A stretch of DNA of 64,000 nt from Hysterangium stoloniferum (lineage: Eukaryota > Basidiomycota > Agaricomycetes > Hysterangiales > Hysterangiaceae), in NCBI GenBank assembly GCA_015178975.1, contig WHVD01000058.1, positions 248,001 to 312,000 of the forward strand, in the 5' to 3' direction. Both the position numbers and the translations under genes were made by a program. A model generated the notes under the pieces. That model made no database searches. It saw nothing but the letters and a program-made list of their open reading frames with translations, and was not told where the DNA came from. Shown one piece after another: positions 11,302-22,909 of this stretch (its first letter is position 1; each line of letters begins with the position of its first letter).

Positions 11302-14300
11302 TCATGGCAGCGCCAACCACAATTCCTTGAGTTTCCCGAAATTTGGTGTTCCAAGACCTATAAAAGCTTGATTTAGAGAGGCTTAAAAATGAGTAGCTAT
11401 CGCCATTTACCAGTCACCGGGTCCCAACCTGGTACACTGAAGGTACATGGTTCGGTAAGTGTAGTTCATTGGTAATAAAAAGCTATAACTCACGAAGTGA
11501 ACCCTGGCGTACCTGGTTGAAACTCCCATAAGTAAATCTAGATGGTAATTTCGAATTGGTTTCCTTACCGCACCCCTGGTTCCCTCCCACCGTAATGTCA
11601 TTGAACCCGGCTTTGAACGCAGGGGTATAGATCTACGAGAGATTCTTAAGGCATAATACGGGACTTGTGACATGACTAACCGTGGGATTAATGAATCCGA
11701 CAGGACTTTTTCCGACAGCCAGTCGAGCGTCGTTAATACTGGTGATCAGTGCCCCCACAACAGGAGAAGAGCACGAGGTCCCGAACACGAGTTCGAAGCC
11801 GCCGTCAATCTATCAAGAAAGTAAGCGTCGAAGCGATCCGATATAAAATGACTTACGCCAACGACATAGTTGGCGCTAAGAACTGAAATCAACGTTGAGT
11901 TCATGGGTAACAATGAAACCATGGACTCGCCCGTTTGCACTCAGGTCCGGGTAACCACGTGCCTAGGAACCACATGACTGTAAATTATTGGCTGGATAGC
12001 CGTGTAATAGATACGCACCAGTCCGCTGTTGTTAAATTGAGCGGCAGAGTAGGGTGGCGGGAAGTTCGTGAGGAAGCTTGAAACGGCGTCCTGCTGGTAG
12101 GCAGGGATTGGGAAGATGTCAGAGAAACCGCCGCCGCTGTGGGGAGAAGAGTCAGTTTTATCAGGGTTGTACCCAGTGCTCAGGATAGCACCTGAAAATC
12201 ACTTGTTCGCAAGCGCCTTCAGGATCAGTGACAGTCGCTAAGGGGGCGGTCAGAACGCATCGAATATCCACTAGTAGATCAATAATGTCTCACAACCCGG
12301 ATTGACTTGCGTGGCTCCCACTGGACAGGGTGAGTATATATTGTAGCGAGTGACAAAGTTCGGTTCACTTACCAGCGGTAACGAAAGGACAATTGACCGG
12401 GAATGCTGCCCCGCAAACGAGTTAGCTGAAAGAATGCTAATGAAAAATTAGTACCAGGGTTAAAACGAGTTCCGCTCTTTGTTTCCCTTCCTGTAAATAA
12501 TGGTTTTGAGTTTTAAACCAGGATGCCTACGTATCAGTACTAATTACCTGTCCTGGAAATACAAAAGTTATTGAAACCTGCAACGCCATTGTCTCCGGAA
12601 CTGTACAAGATTGTAACTCCCATCATTCCCAGTTTCGCGTATTCGCTACATTGGCGGAACTGGTATGCAGCAGTCATTTCAATTTCTTGTGAACCGTATG
12701 ATGTGCTGATAACATTAGCAGGCTTCACAATACCGCAACTTTCTGGCTGGTTAAACCCGCCGGTCCTGGTGTCTGGATAAATACCTATTTTACAAGTTGC
12801 ATTATCTACGATGAAGGGTATCTTGAGAAAAGGAAATGCACGAACCATCCTCGGTCGGGTCGTCACCACCTTCGAATGTGCAATATGAAGCATCAAGAGC
12901 GTCCAATAGATTGTTGAATGATGCCTGGAGAATTGCCATTCAGAAATGAATAGGATTGCATTTTAATATGACGGACGTACACCCTCTACCAAATCACCCG
13001 CTTGATAAAGCGTAACCTTTAGAGGAGCGACCAAGGCCATTCCAAATTCCTAACAGATATTTAATATAGCAGAGTGTGCGTAGCAGTCTACTCACGAGGT
13101 CGAGGTCACTTTCGCCATTGAAGTTGAAGCTCTATGGGCTCTCTCATTAACAAAAGTGTCTGTATGCGTGCCATACAAGGCTCACCTGTTGAGTTGTCTG
13201 CGCCACACCTTTAGCAATTAAGTCAAGATGCCAAGTGGGATCAATTCAAATAAAATAATCACCTCCGTCGATTGAAATAAGTGTAGGAGAAGTTCCCACA
13301 AGGGATGGGCTGAAGTTACTGAAGAACAAGTTCAAATCGCTTTGAAGGAATGCTTTGCCACTCATGAATATTGTGACCACCGAGAGTTTCAGAGGGCTGA
13401 CCTTGTGGAGTGTACTCGACTGAAGGCAATAATAAGTCAGTCGATTTCATACCCTATCGATGGAGATCATTCTCCCTTACCAATTCCGTAACTGTTCTCA
13501 GCCGTTGCGACGGGCGTGTATGTGAAATTATACAATGCTCGCAGGCAAGCCGGTGTGATTTGGCTGTCGCAGTTTGTTACTGAGTCAGCGGGACTGGCCG
13601 TAGCTTTCTTTCCATTGCTCTTGATCATAGGATTAATAGAGGCCGATCGTCGTTCGGCTCGACGGACGGGAGACTGGGGATTGCCTTCCGGAAGGGCTTT
13701 GGCATCAAAGTTGACGGTCGGGAGGACAATATCGATATGGGGTTGCACATGCGCTGGGACGGAGTACGAATCACAGGCTATCCAACAATCCCATTAGATA
13801 TGCACAAGTTCTGAGGCAAATTTGGCACCCACCAATGTGCTCGCCTCCAAATTCATGGGCGTACACATGGTATTCGGTATCCAAAAGACGTTCAGCCTCA
13901 ACAACAGTAGCTTTGAAGTCAACCCATCCTTTGCTGTTTGACAGCTTGATTCGGTCCATGGAAATTCCTTCAGACTTTAACCAATTGATTACAGAGTCGA
14001 TCGATTCTTTGCTAGGAGCGAAAATCTCGGCAATCTTCTCCGGAGACCAATGCTTCCCGTAATTCGGGCTCCCGGGATGAGAAACGTCCATGATAAGTTC
14101 TTCAACGCGATCTAAATTATTCTGCTTAAGCCTGATTGAAACATACTTCATTGAAAACAACCAAGGGAAATGAGGAAATATTTGAATACCCAAATCTCAT
14201 CGGGAGAACGGCTTCAGGGTTAAGTCTCCTGGAGCGGGACCAGCCATGCGGGACAAAATCACGTTTTTCATGAACGACTTTGACACCTTGAGATGAGGGC

Positions 14301-14359
14301 GAAGCCAACGAGCTGCCAAAGAGACATAGTGATACGGCGACAAAGGAAAGAACAAGCAT
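11302..14359 (-). CDS. secreted sedolisin (peptidase S53), tripeptidyl-peptidase-like, copy 2
   Basis: Tandem paralogue of the gene at 7666-10668, with the same domain order and, as far as I traced, the same intron positions. The start is the ATG at 14359; a TTG six bases upstream is not a eukaryotic start. It opens a signal peptide (MLVLSFVAVSLCLFGSSLA). The propeptide has HEKRDFVPHGWSRSRR and SHPGSPNYGKHWSPEKIAE. The catalytic domain shows SYGSQE, SSGDNGVAGF, GFELVFGTSCSSPVVG with the nucleophilic Ser, and SVPGWDPVTGLGTPNF before the TGA at 11302-11304. Splicing TPQ to AFLQSDLNLFFSNFSPS over a 53-nt intron near 13380-13430 gives an open frame. The two copies are only ~630 bp apart, which points to tandem duplication, and they may work together in extracellular protein digestion. 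Confidence 0.88.
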
Positions 14360-16739
14360 GTTCAAGGTGTCGAGGTAAGTAATTAGGGACTATTCTCTTG
14401 CTAATTTTATTTCCCTGTTTATTCTTAAGTACCATGACGGCCAAGTGATACCATTATATTGTACATACTACCTCGAAAGATAACTAAATTGCATCCGATC
14501 GAAATTTGGCAATACGACATGCGCAGTTACTGACTCCTTTTTTTAGCAAAGCGAACTATACCCAAACTTGCCAACGTTTCAGTCTGGAAAAACAAACGTG
14601 AGAAATACTTGACTGAGGACTAATTATTCTTGACACTTCATCGTATGGGGCCAAATATCGAGGGCATAGATAGTCCAGGACCCCCCAGAGCCTCAGAATT
14701 TCAAAAATCAATCTGATTGGTTGAATCAGGCCTTACACAAAGGCGCAAGCAAAGTTAATCAATGATGTTGGACCAGATCTAATCGTGAAGTGAGAAAATT
14801 AAGAAAATTACTGGTACTGTCAGTTTGCCAGGTCTTCATCTTCACAAGTTGCTACAAAATGTGCTCTTCATGCCACAGATGATGTTTCCTGATCGGGCGA
14901 GTGCGTAATGCAATATTTATAAGACTTGGCATATTTATGGAACTCGAATCCTTCGCTTAATGAGAGATAGTATACAAAAATAATCATCTAATGAGAAATC
15001 TCACATATCAAACATAACAGGTAAGTAATAGATGCCGCTTGCAGTGGCATGGCGTCGGGCCTTACAATGTGAGAATATCAGTGGAAAAAAATACATGCTC
15101 GGTGATTTAACGGCTTCATTTGGTTTTGTTTGTTCATGACACACTATCAACGCTTGTACTATTAATTCATCAGGGGTATCAAGTGTGGACTATGCTGTAG
15201 AGGATCTCGCCTCTCGCCTCGCACCCACGATCACGGATGCTAAAGCCTGACGGCCCCATGTAAGAAATGGGAGGCTCTCACGACTCCAAATCACAAGAGG
15301 AGAGCCGGTGTGATCGTGCGGGAATTTATTCTTTGATTCGATGATATAGACCAGATTCGTACGGCACGCCCTTATTTGCGAGGGAAGGATAGACTATCCT
15401 CCACTCAACGTTGGCTTGGCGTCCATGGCCACAAACAACATTGTGGCAATACGAACTTGAGGAACGTGGGGATGGATGCCCAGATTGGCTGATTGCATGG
15501 AAAGGGCTCTTGACATACGCATGGCATTGTGATGAATTTCCCAACTTGAAGAATACAATGTTTGATATAAACTTCGTGCGCATGGTCGGTATTGATTAAA
15601 TAAATCGTCTGTATTTAGATGTACACATACATAAGATACCTGCCTCAAATGTTAACCATGGTTGACCTCCCCCTTAGCCTCGTGACACGTACAACGTTTA
15701 TGAATTCGCGATTACTACCAGGCTGGGCACCAACGGTCTCGCGCGGGCGCTTCTCTTTGTCGGATAATTATGACACCTGCAGGGGTTCAACCCTAGGCTT
15801 AGGGTTGGGATGATCTGTGTGTCCGCCCGCAATCCTACAGGTGCATGACCTACCGGCATACCGAGCTCAATGAAATCTAAAGGGACCACAGTCAACCGTT
15901 GAAGGCGTGTATACTATCGGTGTATGTTCTGACTCTTCCCCCAATACGATCCCGAGTGGCCTTTGATCAATGGGTCGTAATTGATTGATTAAACCTATCG
16001 ATAGATCCGAGCTATTGTTGAAAAGTACTAAAGGCTATAAAAATGCCTAGATCTCTCAACCAAAACCCGAACTCACGTCGGTAATCATATTGGTACTATG
16101 CGGACAATCATGATCGTACTCTGGCATCATCAACACTTAGTTTATCAGTTAACACTCACTTTTTGAATTTATGGATTAAGGAATAATCTCTCGCCCAATA
16201 TCCTGGTATTAAATCTGTAGCTCACCCCTATTCCCTGCGGTTGCGTCGGGGATTGATTTATCAGCTGTTCTTGATAATTGCTAGTGTTGGATAATGATGA
16301 GAAGATGAAAGATGCGAGCGCAAACAATTTATTGCCGGATTACAAATCATGACGGAACCGGCAATTATTATTAGCGTAACTGTAGTATAAACGACGAACT
16401 ACGTCAGTCGAATAAACAAGGATATATTTATTATTTACAGTCGCTTTTCAATCCCCTGCACATCGAACTTGCAACATAATCTAACAGCTAGTTGATATAT
16501 CCTTAGAATACTCTACTAGGTTAGCCATTATAAAATCGTTCTCGTTTGATACAGTGCCAGACTTGTATTACTACAAAACAGATTATGTAAGTGGCGTTCC
16601 TGTTACATAAGGCACATGTTCGGCGCTTAGTTTTATCCCTGATGGCCCATCATGCCCTGAAACCACGGGGTTTAGTAAAGCAAACAGCTACTCAACTGTT
16701 CAGAGTTGCCGTTTTACAAGCTATCCCTCCTTCTGATCA
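14360..16739. other. intergenic region, no gene seen
   Basis: About 2.4 kb between the divergent sedolisin copy 2 and the DNA ligase gene. Short ORFs near 15330-15900 have no recognisable domain and lie on both strands with no convincing splice structure. Both promoters should lie here. No repeat matching the rest of the window was seen. Confidence 0.5.
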
Positions 16740-19248
16740 ATGCCTACAGACGAGCTTGCTGAGATCAATGGGATCAAACCCAAGAAGCTACTCGGTGATG
16801 GCTATGAAGTCGAGGTCCAATCTCAAACAAGGTGATTCATAGCAATTCGTAGCTCGTGAAGTTGAACAAATCATTAACTGTCGCGTTTATAGTAAATCGG
16901 TATGCAATTCCTGGGTCTAGAACGTTCAAGCTAAATATGTCCTTCCTAGGTCTATAAGATAAAGCGGACATTGGACCATTACTATTGTACATGTCCAGTA
17001 AGACAACAATTTCCAGTTCCTTGCCCGTAGAATTGACCCCATTTATGCTAAGTCTTGGAGAAATCAGGTTCGTCCATACATACATGTTGTCCTGACGACA
17101 TTAAGCCCTTTAAATGCAGGCTAGAGTGCCCGTCGACGCTCGTTCCTGCAAACACATTCGCACCTTGATGGGTGATGCATACGAAGAGGCTCGTCTTGCA
17201 ATGAAAAACACAGGCGGCAATACCTCTAAAGACAATAAAAAAGTGCCTGAAGAACCAAAGCCGGCTTTGAAAACGAACAAGAGAAAGCGTAATAACGATG
17301 ACGAGGACATGGACGAGGCTGAGGAAACGAAGAACGGGAGACGCGTCGGAGCCTGCAGGGCTGGAAGTTCGAAAAAATCGAAGGAGGAGAAAGAGGAAGA
17401 TGAGGCGGACGAAGGAGGAGGAGCAAGCAAGGCCAAGAACGGAGAAGGGGACGGGCTTGCCGAAATCAAGGGTATTAAACCCAAGAAATATTTGGCTGAC
17501 GGTGATCAAGTGGAGGTCAACTCTATGTCTAGGTGAGAGAATGTCAGCCGTACGTCCAGTTTACGGTTCATTGATATCTGTTATCGCTAGTAATTCGGTA
17601 CGAAATGGACATAGTATGAAATGTCAATGACTGAAGCTGTCCAATACAGGTTTATAAAATTAAACGAACTAGTGATCATTATTATTGCACATGTCCTGTG
17701 AGTCTTTTAACCGCGATAGTTTTCTATCCAGTTAATGGACCTGCTCCCAAGGCTTGGAGGAACCAGGTTGGTTTGTACAACCCAAATCCTTCCATGACCT
17801 ATGATTCATTCATATTCAGTCTAGAGTACCTGTCGATGCACGCTCTTGCAAACACATCCGTTCCCTACTTGGGGATGCATACGAAGACGCCCGTTGCGAA
17901 TTGAAAAATCCGGGAGGAGCAGCTCAGAAACCACTTGCAAAAGGCAAGAAACCAACCTCGAAGGTATCCAGAAAAACACGCAACAATAATGAAGGTGAGG
18001 ATAATGATAATGATACCGGCACCAGCGTGGTGCCTCCCCTCCTTCTTGCGAACCCCTGGAAAATTGACGGTGGGCTGGATGTGACTGGCTGGTGGATGTC
18101 TGAGAAGTTGGATGGTGTTCGGTAGGTCCAAAGCTCGTGCTTCGTTGAATTAACATTGTATATTGCTCCAAGCGTGTTTTATGACGGTATGCAGATGTTG
18201 AGCCGTCTTGGGAATCCATTCACACCCCCCAAGGAACTGTTGGCAAGTCAGTACCCCCATTCCCAATCACTTAAAATGCATATTAATGCCGACATGCAAC
18301 AGAATTACCGAAAGATCTTACTTTGGACGGAGAGGTTCGTTGGATGTATTTTCAATATTGGGGATTTAATTCACACTATCTAGCTCTTCGGGGGTCGTCA
18401 AAATTTCTCAGAGACAGTGTCCATCGTCAAAACGCGTAATTCTGAACGATGGGAGAGCATCACCTTTGAAGTTCGCAATAATTTTACAAAGCGCGATAAT
18501 ATCAACGAACAATTTTCAGATCTTTGACGTGCCCTCTAAAGGTGATCTTCCTTTCGAGGATCGAATGGATTTCCTAGAGACGCTTTTTGGGCCATCGGGG
18601 TCACATGCGGATTCTGCATTCCATGTCGTTGAGCAGACGCAGGTTGAGGACAAAGACCATGTTATCAAGACATTGAAAAATATCGAAAGCAAGGGAGGAG
18701 AGGGATTAATGCTCCGAAGGCCTCGATCCATCTATGAAGGCAAGAGAAGCAGTAGTCTCCTTAAGCTTAAGGTATGCCCTATGCTCTATAGTCTCTGACT
18801 TGGTTTAATGCTGAACGTCCGCCAAGTCATTTTACGATGCGGAAGCTCGTGTTACTGGTTATGAACCTGGAAAGGGCAGAAATAAGGGAACTACAGGTGC
18901 TATCAAGTGTGTCATGGCATCTGGGAAGGTATGAGTAGCCTTTGTCTCTGAGCGTACCCGTTGATTACTTCGTCTAGACTTTTAATGTCGGTAGCGGGTT
19001 GTCTGATAGACAACGAAGGAATCCGCCCAAAGTTGGATCAATTATTGTATATCGTTTCCAAGAGCTCACGAGAGACGGTGTTCCTCGGTCAGTCCTCTTG
19101 GGATGCTGTTTTACTTGAATTCTCTTAACAACGTAAATGTGATTTTCTCAATAGGTTCCCCACCTTTATTGGGGAATCAGCCGACAAAACGGAACCCAAA
19201 GACGCCGATGTCCCTGAACATCGCAAGGCTGGACCGGATGACGTTTGA
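16740..19248 (+). CDS. LigE-like ATP-dependent DNA ligase with two SWIM zinc-finger modules
   Basis: Multi-exon gene, ATG at 16740 and TGA at 19246-19248. The N-terminus contains the same module twice. Each has an exon with LAEIxGIKPKK, then YYCTCP, then (S/A)WRNQ, then RVPVDARSCKHIR. Together the last three form a SWIM zinc finger (C-x-C ... C-x-H). An acidic/basic linker follows, then the ligase: SEKLDGVR at ~18098-18122 with the adenylated Lys (motif I), SRLGNPFTPP, LTLDGELFGGR, FEIFDVPSKGDLPF (motif III), EGLMLRRP (motif IV) and LLKLK (motif V). The OB fold has GSGLSDRQRRNPPKVGS and RDGVPRFPTF. This compact form resembles bacterial LigE-type ligases rather than nuclear LIG1/LIG4. The ligase exons join cleanly by GT-AG splicing. 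In both SWIM modules the first intron's obvious sites shift the frame by one, so those junctions are unresolved. Confidence 0.82.
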
Positions 19249-19396
19249 GAGTGAGCTACAGATAGAAATGCGTGGTTTAAAACCGTAACTTAGCACGTCT
19301 TGTCCTCTTATATTTATTTATACGGGAGGTGGGACAAGAAAAGACCTAACTATTTAATAATCCGGTTCATCGCAATCGATATAGTCCTACGCGTGT

Positions 19397-20499
19397 TTAA
19401 TCCTGCACTAAAAGCTGCCAAGGGGGCAATTCAAAAAATGAAGGTAAGCAAGCCCATACTGCTTGTCGAGCTTCAAGCTCCTTCTTCAACCATGACTTTG
19501 AACACAATGAACATGGTTGTATCTTCGAAAGATCTTGATTATTTCCGGTGGTTGTTAGCGACCGCGCCCGGTCATCCCGAGAGGTAGCGAGAAGCTTAAA
19601 CATACCCCATTGATTTAAGGCATCGCTCCTTGAACCGTAAAAGCCCGCCTTGAGCCATTCCAGCCTTACGCTATCACCGCAACCGCCCTTGCAATCCGGC
19701 GCGCAAGATAGTATGGTATCGCAGCGAATTTCTTGAACCGACACCCGAAGTGCCTTCCACGCTAAAAGGGCGACGCGCTGGTCATCGTCTGATAAACGGA
19801 TGGGCTTTCCGTCGCGGGAGTCTCCCTCAACTAATTTTTGGAATCCTGCCTCTTTACAGGCGTGATAAAACGCCCATGGTAAGAAGGACATGAGTTGACA
19901 CTCTCGGAAGAGCGTTATTAATTCAAATGGATGAGGGGCATCGTCCCCGAAGACTGTTGCGTTTGTTTGTTTCTTTCCTATTTCGTGGAAATCTTTGGGA
20001 ATTATACGACGAAAATGTTCGATTGCTTGTTGGCGAAGTTGGGATACCATATACTTTGAGGAAAGACGAAGCACTGCTGCTGCTGCTGTGAACTTTGTGG
20101 GCTTATTCGCCTGAAAATGACTGAAAACACTATTAGAGACGTATGATCATTTGTTCCCAAACGCAATGCTCACTTTATTCCCATAGTCGCCTCCAGAAAA
20201 TGGGCTAGATCTTCAGCCTTATCAGGCAATCGAACAAGAGGTTGGCCATCGTAGGTCTCTACGACTGATGGTAGATGGTCCGATAACGATGTCATGCCGT
20301 TGAATACATCGGAATGTTTTGCGAGGAGACCAGGGTACACACGAAAGACTACATCTTGAGCACATAGAACCATTGTCCCGTCCGGCATGTACAGTTCGGG
20401 ATGTCGTTTCCATGTTTTATGGCCATCCTTAGAACTTTGTTCGTCATATTTCCTACAAGAAGTGACAGGAGATTTCAAGTCTGGTCTCAAGTTCGACAT
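19397..20499 (-). CDS. BTB/POZ domain protein
   Basis: Two exons. Exon 1 starts at the ATG at 20499 and holds the BTB fold: HPELYMPDGTMVLCAQDVVF, then RVYPGLLAKHSDVFNGM, then an acidic loop and LPDKAEDLAHFLEAT. The intron runs from a GTGAGC donor near 20181 to an AG near 20120. The acceptor at GTTTTCAG followed by TCATTTTCAG keeps the frame, whereas the nearer TTTTCAG does not. Exon 2 (to TAA at 19397) begins with the BTB tail (VLRLSSKYMVSQLRQQAIEH) and has a ~200-residue C-terminal region with a Cys-rich stretch (CDTILSCAPDCKGGCGD). This architecture is a large lineage-expanded family in Agaricomycetes. BTB domains mediate protein-protein contacts; the partner is unknown. The gene is convergent with the ligase gene, 148 bp from its stop. 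Confidence 0.85.
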
Positions 20500-21216
20500 G
20501 ACCTGTTATGAAGTCGGATGATGACGAATGTAACCCCAAAGAATCTCGTGAACTAGACAGTAATAACAGTAAAAGAGACACCACCCTCTCAAACTGTGAC
20601 CCTATCAATCCGGTATTGGGAAAGTGCCGCACAGGTTGTCGCGACTGCCGCGACTGCCGCGCACACTTCAAAATGCCGTCAAAAACGCATTAGACTAGCA
20701 TAAATAGATATAACTTCTCATCTATTCTTCATAATATCTCAATATGTGTACTGGGGAACTGTCAATTTACTTTAAGACTTAGATTTAATGTTTAAAATGG
20801 TGTATTAGCCCCTTTTCTAATAGCATATATCATTTAACATGATATTTTGAGTATTACCATTAAAAGTATGATTTTTTTTTTAGTTTGTTTGAAGCCAACG
20901 TGTGTTTGCGGCAATTGTCCACTTTTTGCGACACCTTGCAACAGTGCGCAGCAGTGTCTGGCAATCGCTGTGTCGGAGTTTGAAATCTTTTGAGCCTCTG
21001 GCAGTCAACTTCTGCAATTCCTGACCCAAACCACATTGTATTCCTTGTTGAGACTCTGATTAGCCTTTCTATTAATCCATTGCTCTTTGATATTTTTTCT
21101 TTCCAGTTACTCTACACTTTTGTGAGAGTGGTGGTGAGAGTCTGTTGCTAATAGTGTCTGTGAACATCTAAGATGGATATACATAATGGTAAATCAGGTT
21201 TTTGTTATAGGATATA
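20500..21216. other. AT-rich spacer upstream of the BTB gene
   Basis: No gene seen. Just upstream of the BTB start is a small GC-rich tandem (gcgactgcc repeated, ~20640-20662) that stands out from AT-rich surroundings. The rest, to the first MITE terminus at 21217, is unremarkable. Confidence 0.5.
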
Positions 21217-21980
21217 CAGTGGGGGGACAAAACCATTCAAATGATTTTTTATATATCAAAGAATGTTGAATAACTCAATGAGTACTTGACCAATTGACCT
21301 GAAATTTTTAATTTAGGTAGTCATATATGTTGGCTATATACCCTAAGAATTCTATGACATAAACATTATTTGTCATCAAACTATAAATCAAATACTAACA
21401 CATCAGGAGTTACAACATTTAAGGCGGCACTAAAATATTATCTAAACCTGTTTACAAAACTTTAAGTCCTAAAATGGATATGAACTCAGTTATTACTTCA
21501 ATTTTAGACATGATCTGAACTTGTTGTTTAGGACACACTTTTACCAGAGTTTTTATTCTAAGTCCAGACAAATGTTTACCCCTTATAGAAACCTCAAGTT
21601 TGAACATAGGTTTAAAAATAAAATAAAACCCTAAGTTTTGTAATGACCTTAAACTAATTGCCCACTCATCACCCGCCCATGCAGGCAATTAGTTTAAGGT
21701 CATTACAAAACTTAGGGTTTTATTTTATTTTTAAACCTATGTTCAAACTTGAGGTTTCTATAAGGGGTAAACATTTGTCTGGACTTAGAATAAAAACTCT
21801 GGTAAAAGTGTGTCCTAAACAACAAGTTCAGATCATGTCTAAAATTGAAGTAATAACTGAGTTCATATCCATTTTAGGACTTAAAGTTTTGTAAACAGGT
21901 TTAGATAATATTTTAGTGCCGCCTTAAATGTTGTAACTCCTGATGTGTAATGCAATCTCGTTGGAACAGTTTTGTCCCTG
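21217..21980 (+). mobile_element. Tc1/mariner-type MITE, split by a fold-back element
   Basis: The left terminus CAGTGGGGGGACAAAACCAT follows a TA. The right terminus reads ...GTTTTGTCCCTG. Together they match, in inverted orientation, a plain 210-bp copy at 33247-33456 flanked by TA on both sides. The two terminal repeats share a GGGACAAAAC-type core. No coding capacity. The internal sequence is interrupted by a 549-bp palindrome (21399-21947). Confidence 0.8.
21399..21947. repeat. perfect fold-back element, 264-bp arms, TAA target duplication
   Basis: Arms 21399-21662 and 21684-21947 are inverted copies of each other with no mismatch that I could find, around a 21-nt loop. Termini are CACATCAGG...CCTGATGTG. 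TAA at 21396-21398 and at 21948-21950 flank the element. The homologous MITE at 33247-33456 reads straight through this point with a single TAA (GCATTAGTATTTG on the opposite strand), so it is the empty site. The two 78-codon ORFs in the arms are mirror images and not genes. A TAA duplication is what PIF/Harbinger-type elements leave, but no transposase is present to prove this. Confidence 0.9.
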
Positions 21981-21998
21981 TCACATGATTAGCACATA

Positions 21999-22176
21999 CA
22001 GTGCCTCAAAAAACCCTTCTCATGTTTTATACTTCAGATGTATATTCCACGTAATTCAAAGAATAAAAATGCAAAAATATCAAAGATATTTATGAATATG
22101 CTCTATCATATCTAGATTGTGGAAGTACAATACCATTACATAATATCCAAATATGGAAATACTACAAATATTTATA
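21999..22176. mobile_element. MITE remnant, CAGTGCCTCAAAAAACCC family
   Basis: Starts after a TA with CAGTGCCTCAAAAAACCCTT and matches, in inverted orientation, the copy at 31893-32086. The distal terminus is missing here because the sequence runs directly into the terminus of the next Tc1-like element at 22179. No coding capacity. Confidence 0.75.
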
Positions 22177-22178
22177 TA

Positions 22179-22858
22179 CAGTGGCTTCCAAAACTGTCCC
22201 AATGTTTTGGTAATTCTCAATAAATGCTTTATAACCTACCAAATAAATTTTCTAAAATAATGAAGATATTTTCACATATACCTTAGCATACTAGCTTTGA
22301 TATACCCAAATAATACATAATATAGATGGATATTAGTGTCACAGTGAATATTTAAAAATGACCAATGATTGGGACAGTCTTGCTTTTCACACATTTCATT
22401 ATATCATATTATATTCTAGAGGATTAGGAAAATTACAGGAAGAATCATGTGATATCTATTTGATGTTCTAATTAATATGTGACATGAAATGTCACATTTT
22501 AACTATCATTCTTATTATGAAAGTTATTTCCCCTCTCAAAAGAGAACAAGCCATCTCTCTCCTACAAAATAGACTCCCCAATAGGAATGTAGCCTCTACA
22601 ACAGATCTTAGCAAGTCTACTATCAGTAGAATTGCTCAGGAGATAGAGATAGACAAAGAAAACCTGAAAGGAGGATGTCCATCCAAGCTTTCTCCTGCAT
22701 CAAATCACCTCTGGCCAGCTAGATAATGCTGTCCAAGCCACACATTACATTAACAGTATCAATCAATATAATGTGTCACCTAGCACAGTCAGGAGGACCT
22801 TGAAACAGCATGGTTTCAAAGCACTAGTCAAGGCAAAAAGGCCCTTGTTGAAGGCTCA
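22179..22858 (+). mobile_element. Tc1-like element, 5' part only
   Basis: The terminus CAGTGGCTTCCAAAACTGTC follows a TA. Inside, an ATG at 22517 opens the transposase N-terminus: a paired helix-turn-helix (KREQAISLLQNRLPNRNVAS, then STISRIAQEI) and the GGCPSKLSP linker. After a frame break comes the second HTH (SPSTVRRTLKQHGFKALVK). The DDE catalytic domain is absent: the sequence changes abruptly at ~22859 into an LTR fragment. Confidence 0.8.
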
Positions 22859-22909
22859 ATGTCAGAAACCAGAAAACCCACCAGCCTCCGGGCCCCCAGA
22901 ACCCATCCT
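22859..22909 (+). repeat. short LTR fragment
   Basis: TGTCAGAAACCAGAAAACCC and the next ~30 bp match the first bases of the LTR at 47477. It is only ~50 bp long, joined on the left to the truncated Tc1 element and on the right to copia RNase H sequence. Confidence 0.55.

Noticed and set aside
15765-15810. tRNA gene suggested by GGGTTCAACCCT near 15784
   Set aside because: The flanking bases do not form a 5-bp T stem and no acceptor, D or anticodon stem fits.
15326-15895. Possible small genes in the 14.4-16.7 kb intergenic region
   Set aside because: Overlapping short ORFs on both strands with no domain, signal peptide or splice pattern.
17226-17509. Minus-strand ORFs rich in Ser/Pro/Leu
   Set aside because: They are shadows of the acidic/basic linker of the ligase gene on the plus strand.
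21452-21894. Two identical 78-residue ORFs
   Set aside because: They are mirror images in the arms of the fold-back element, with no domain or codon signal.
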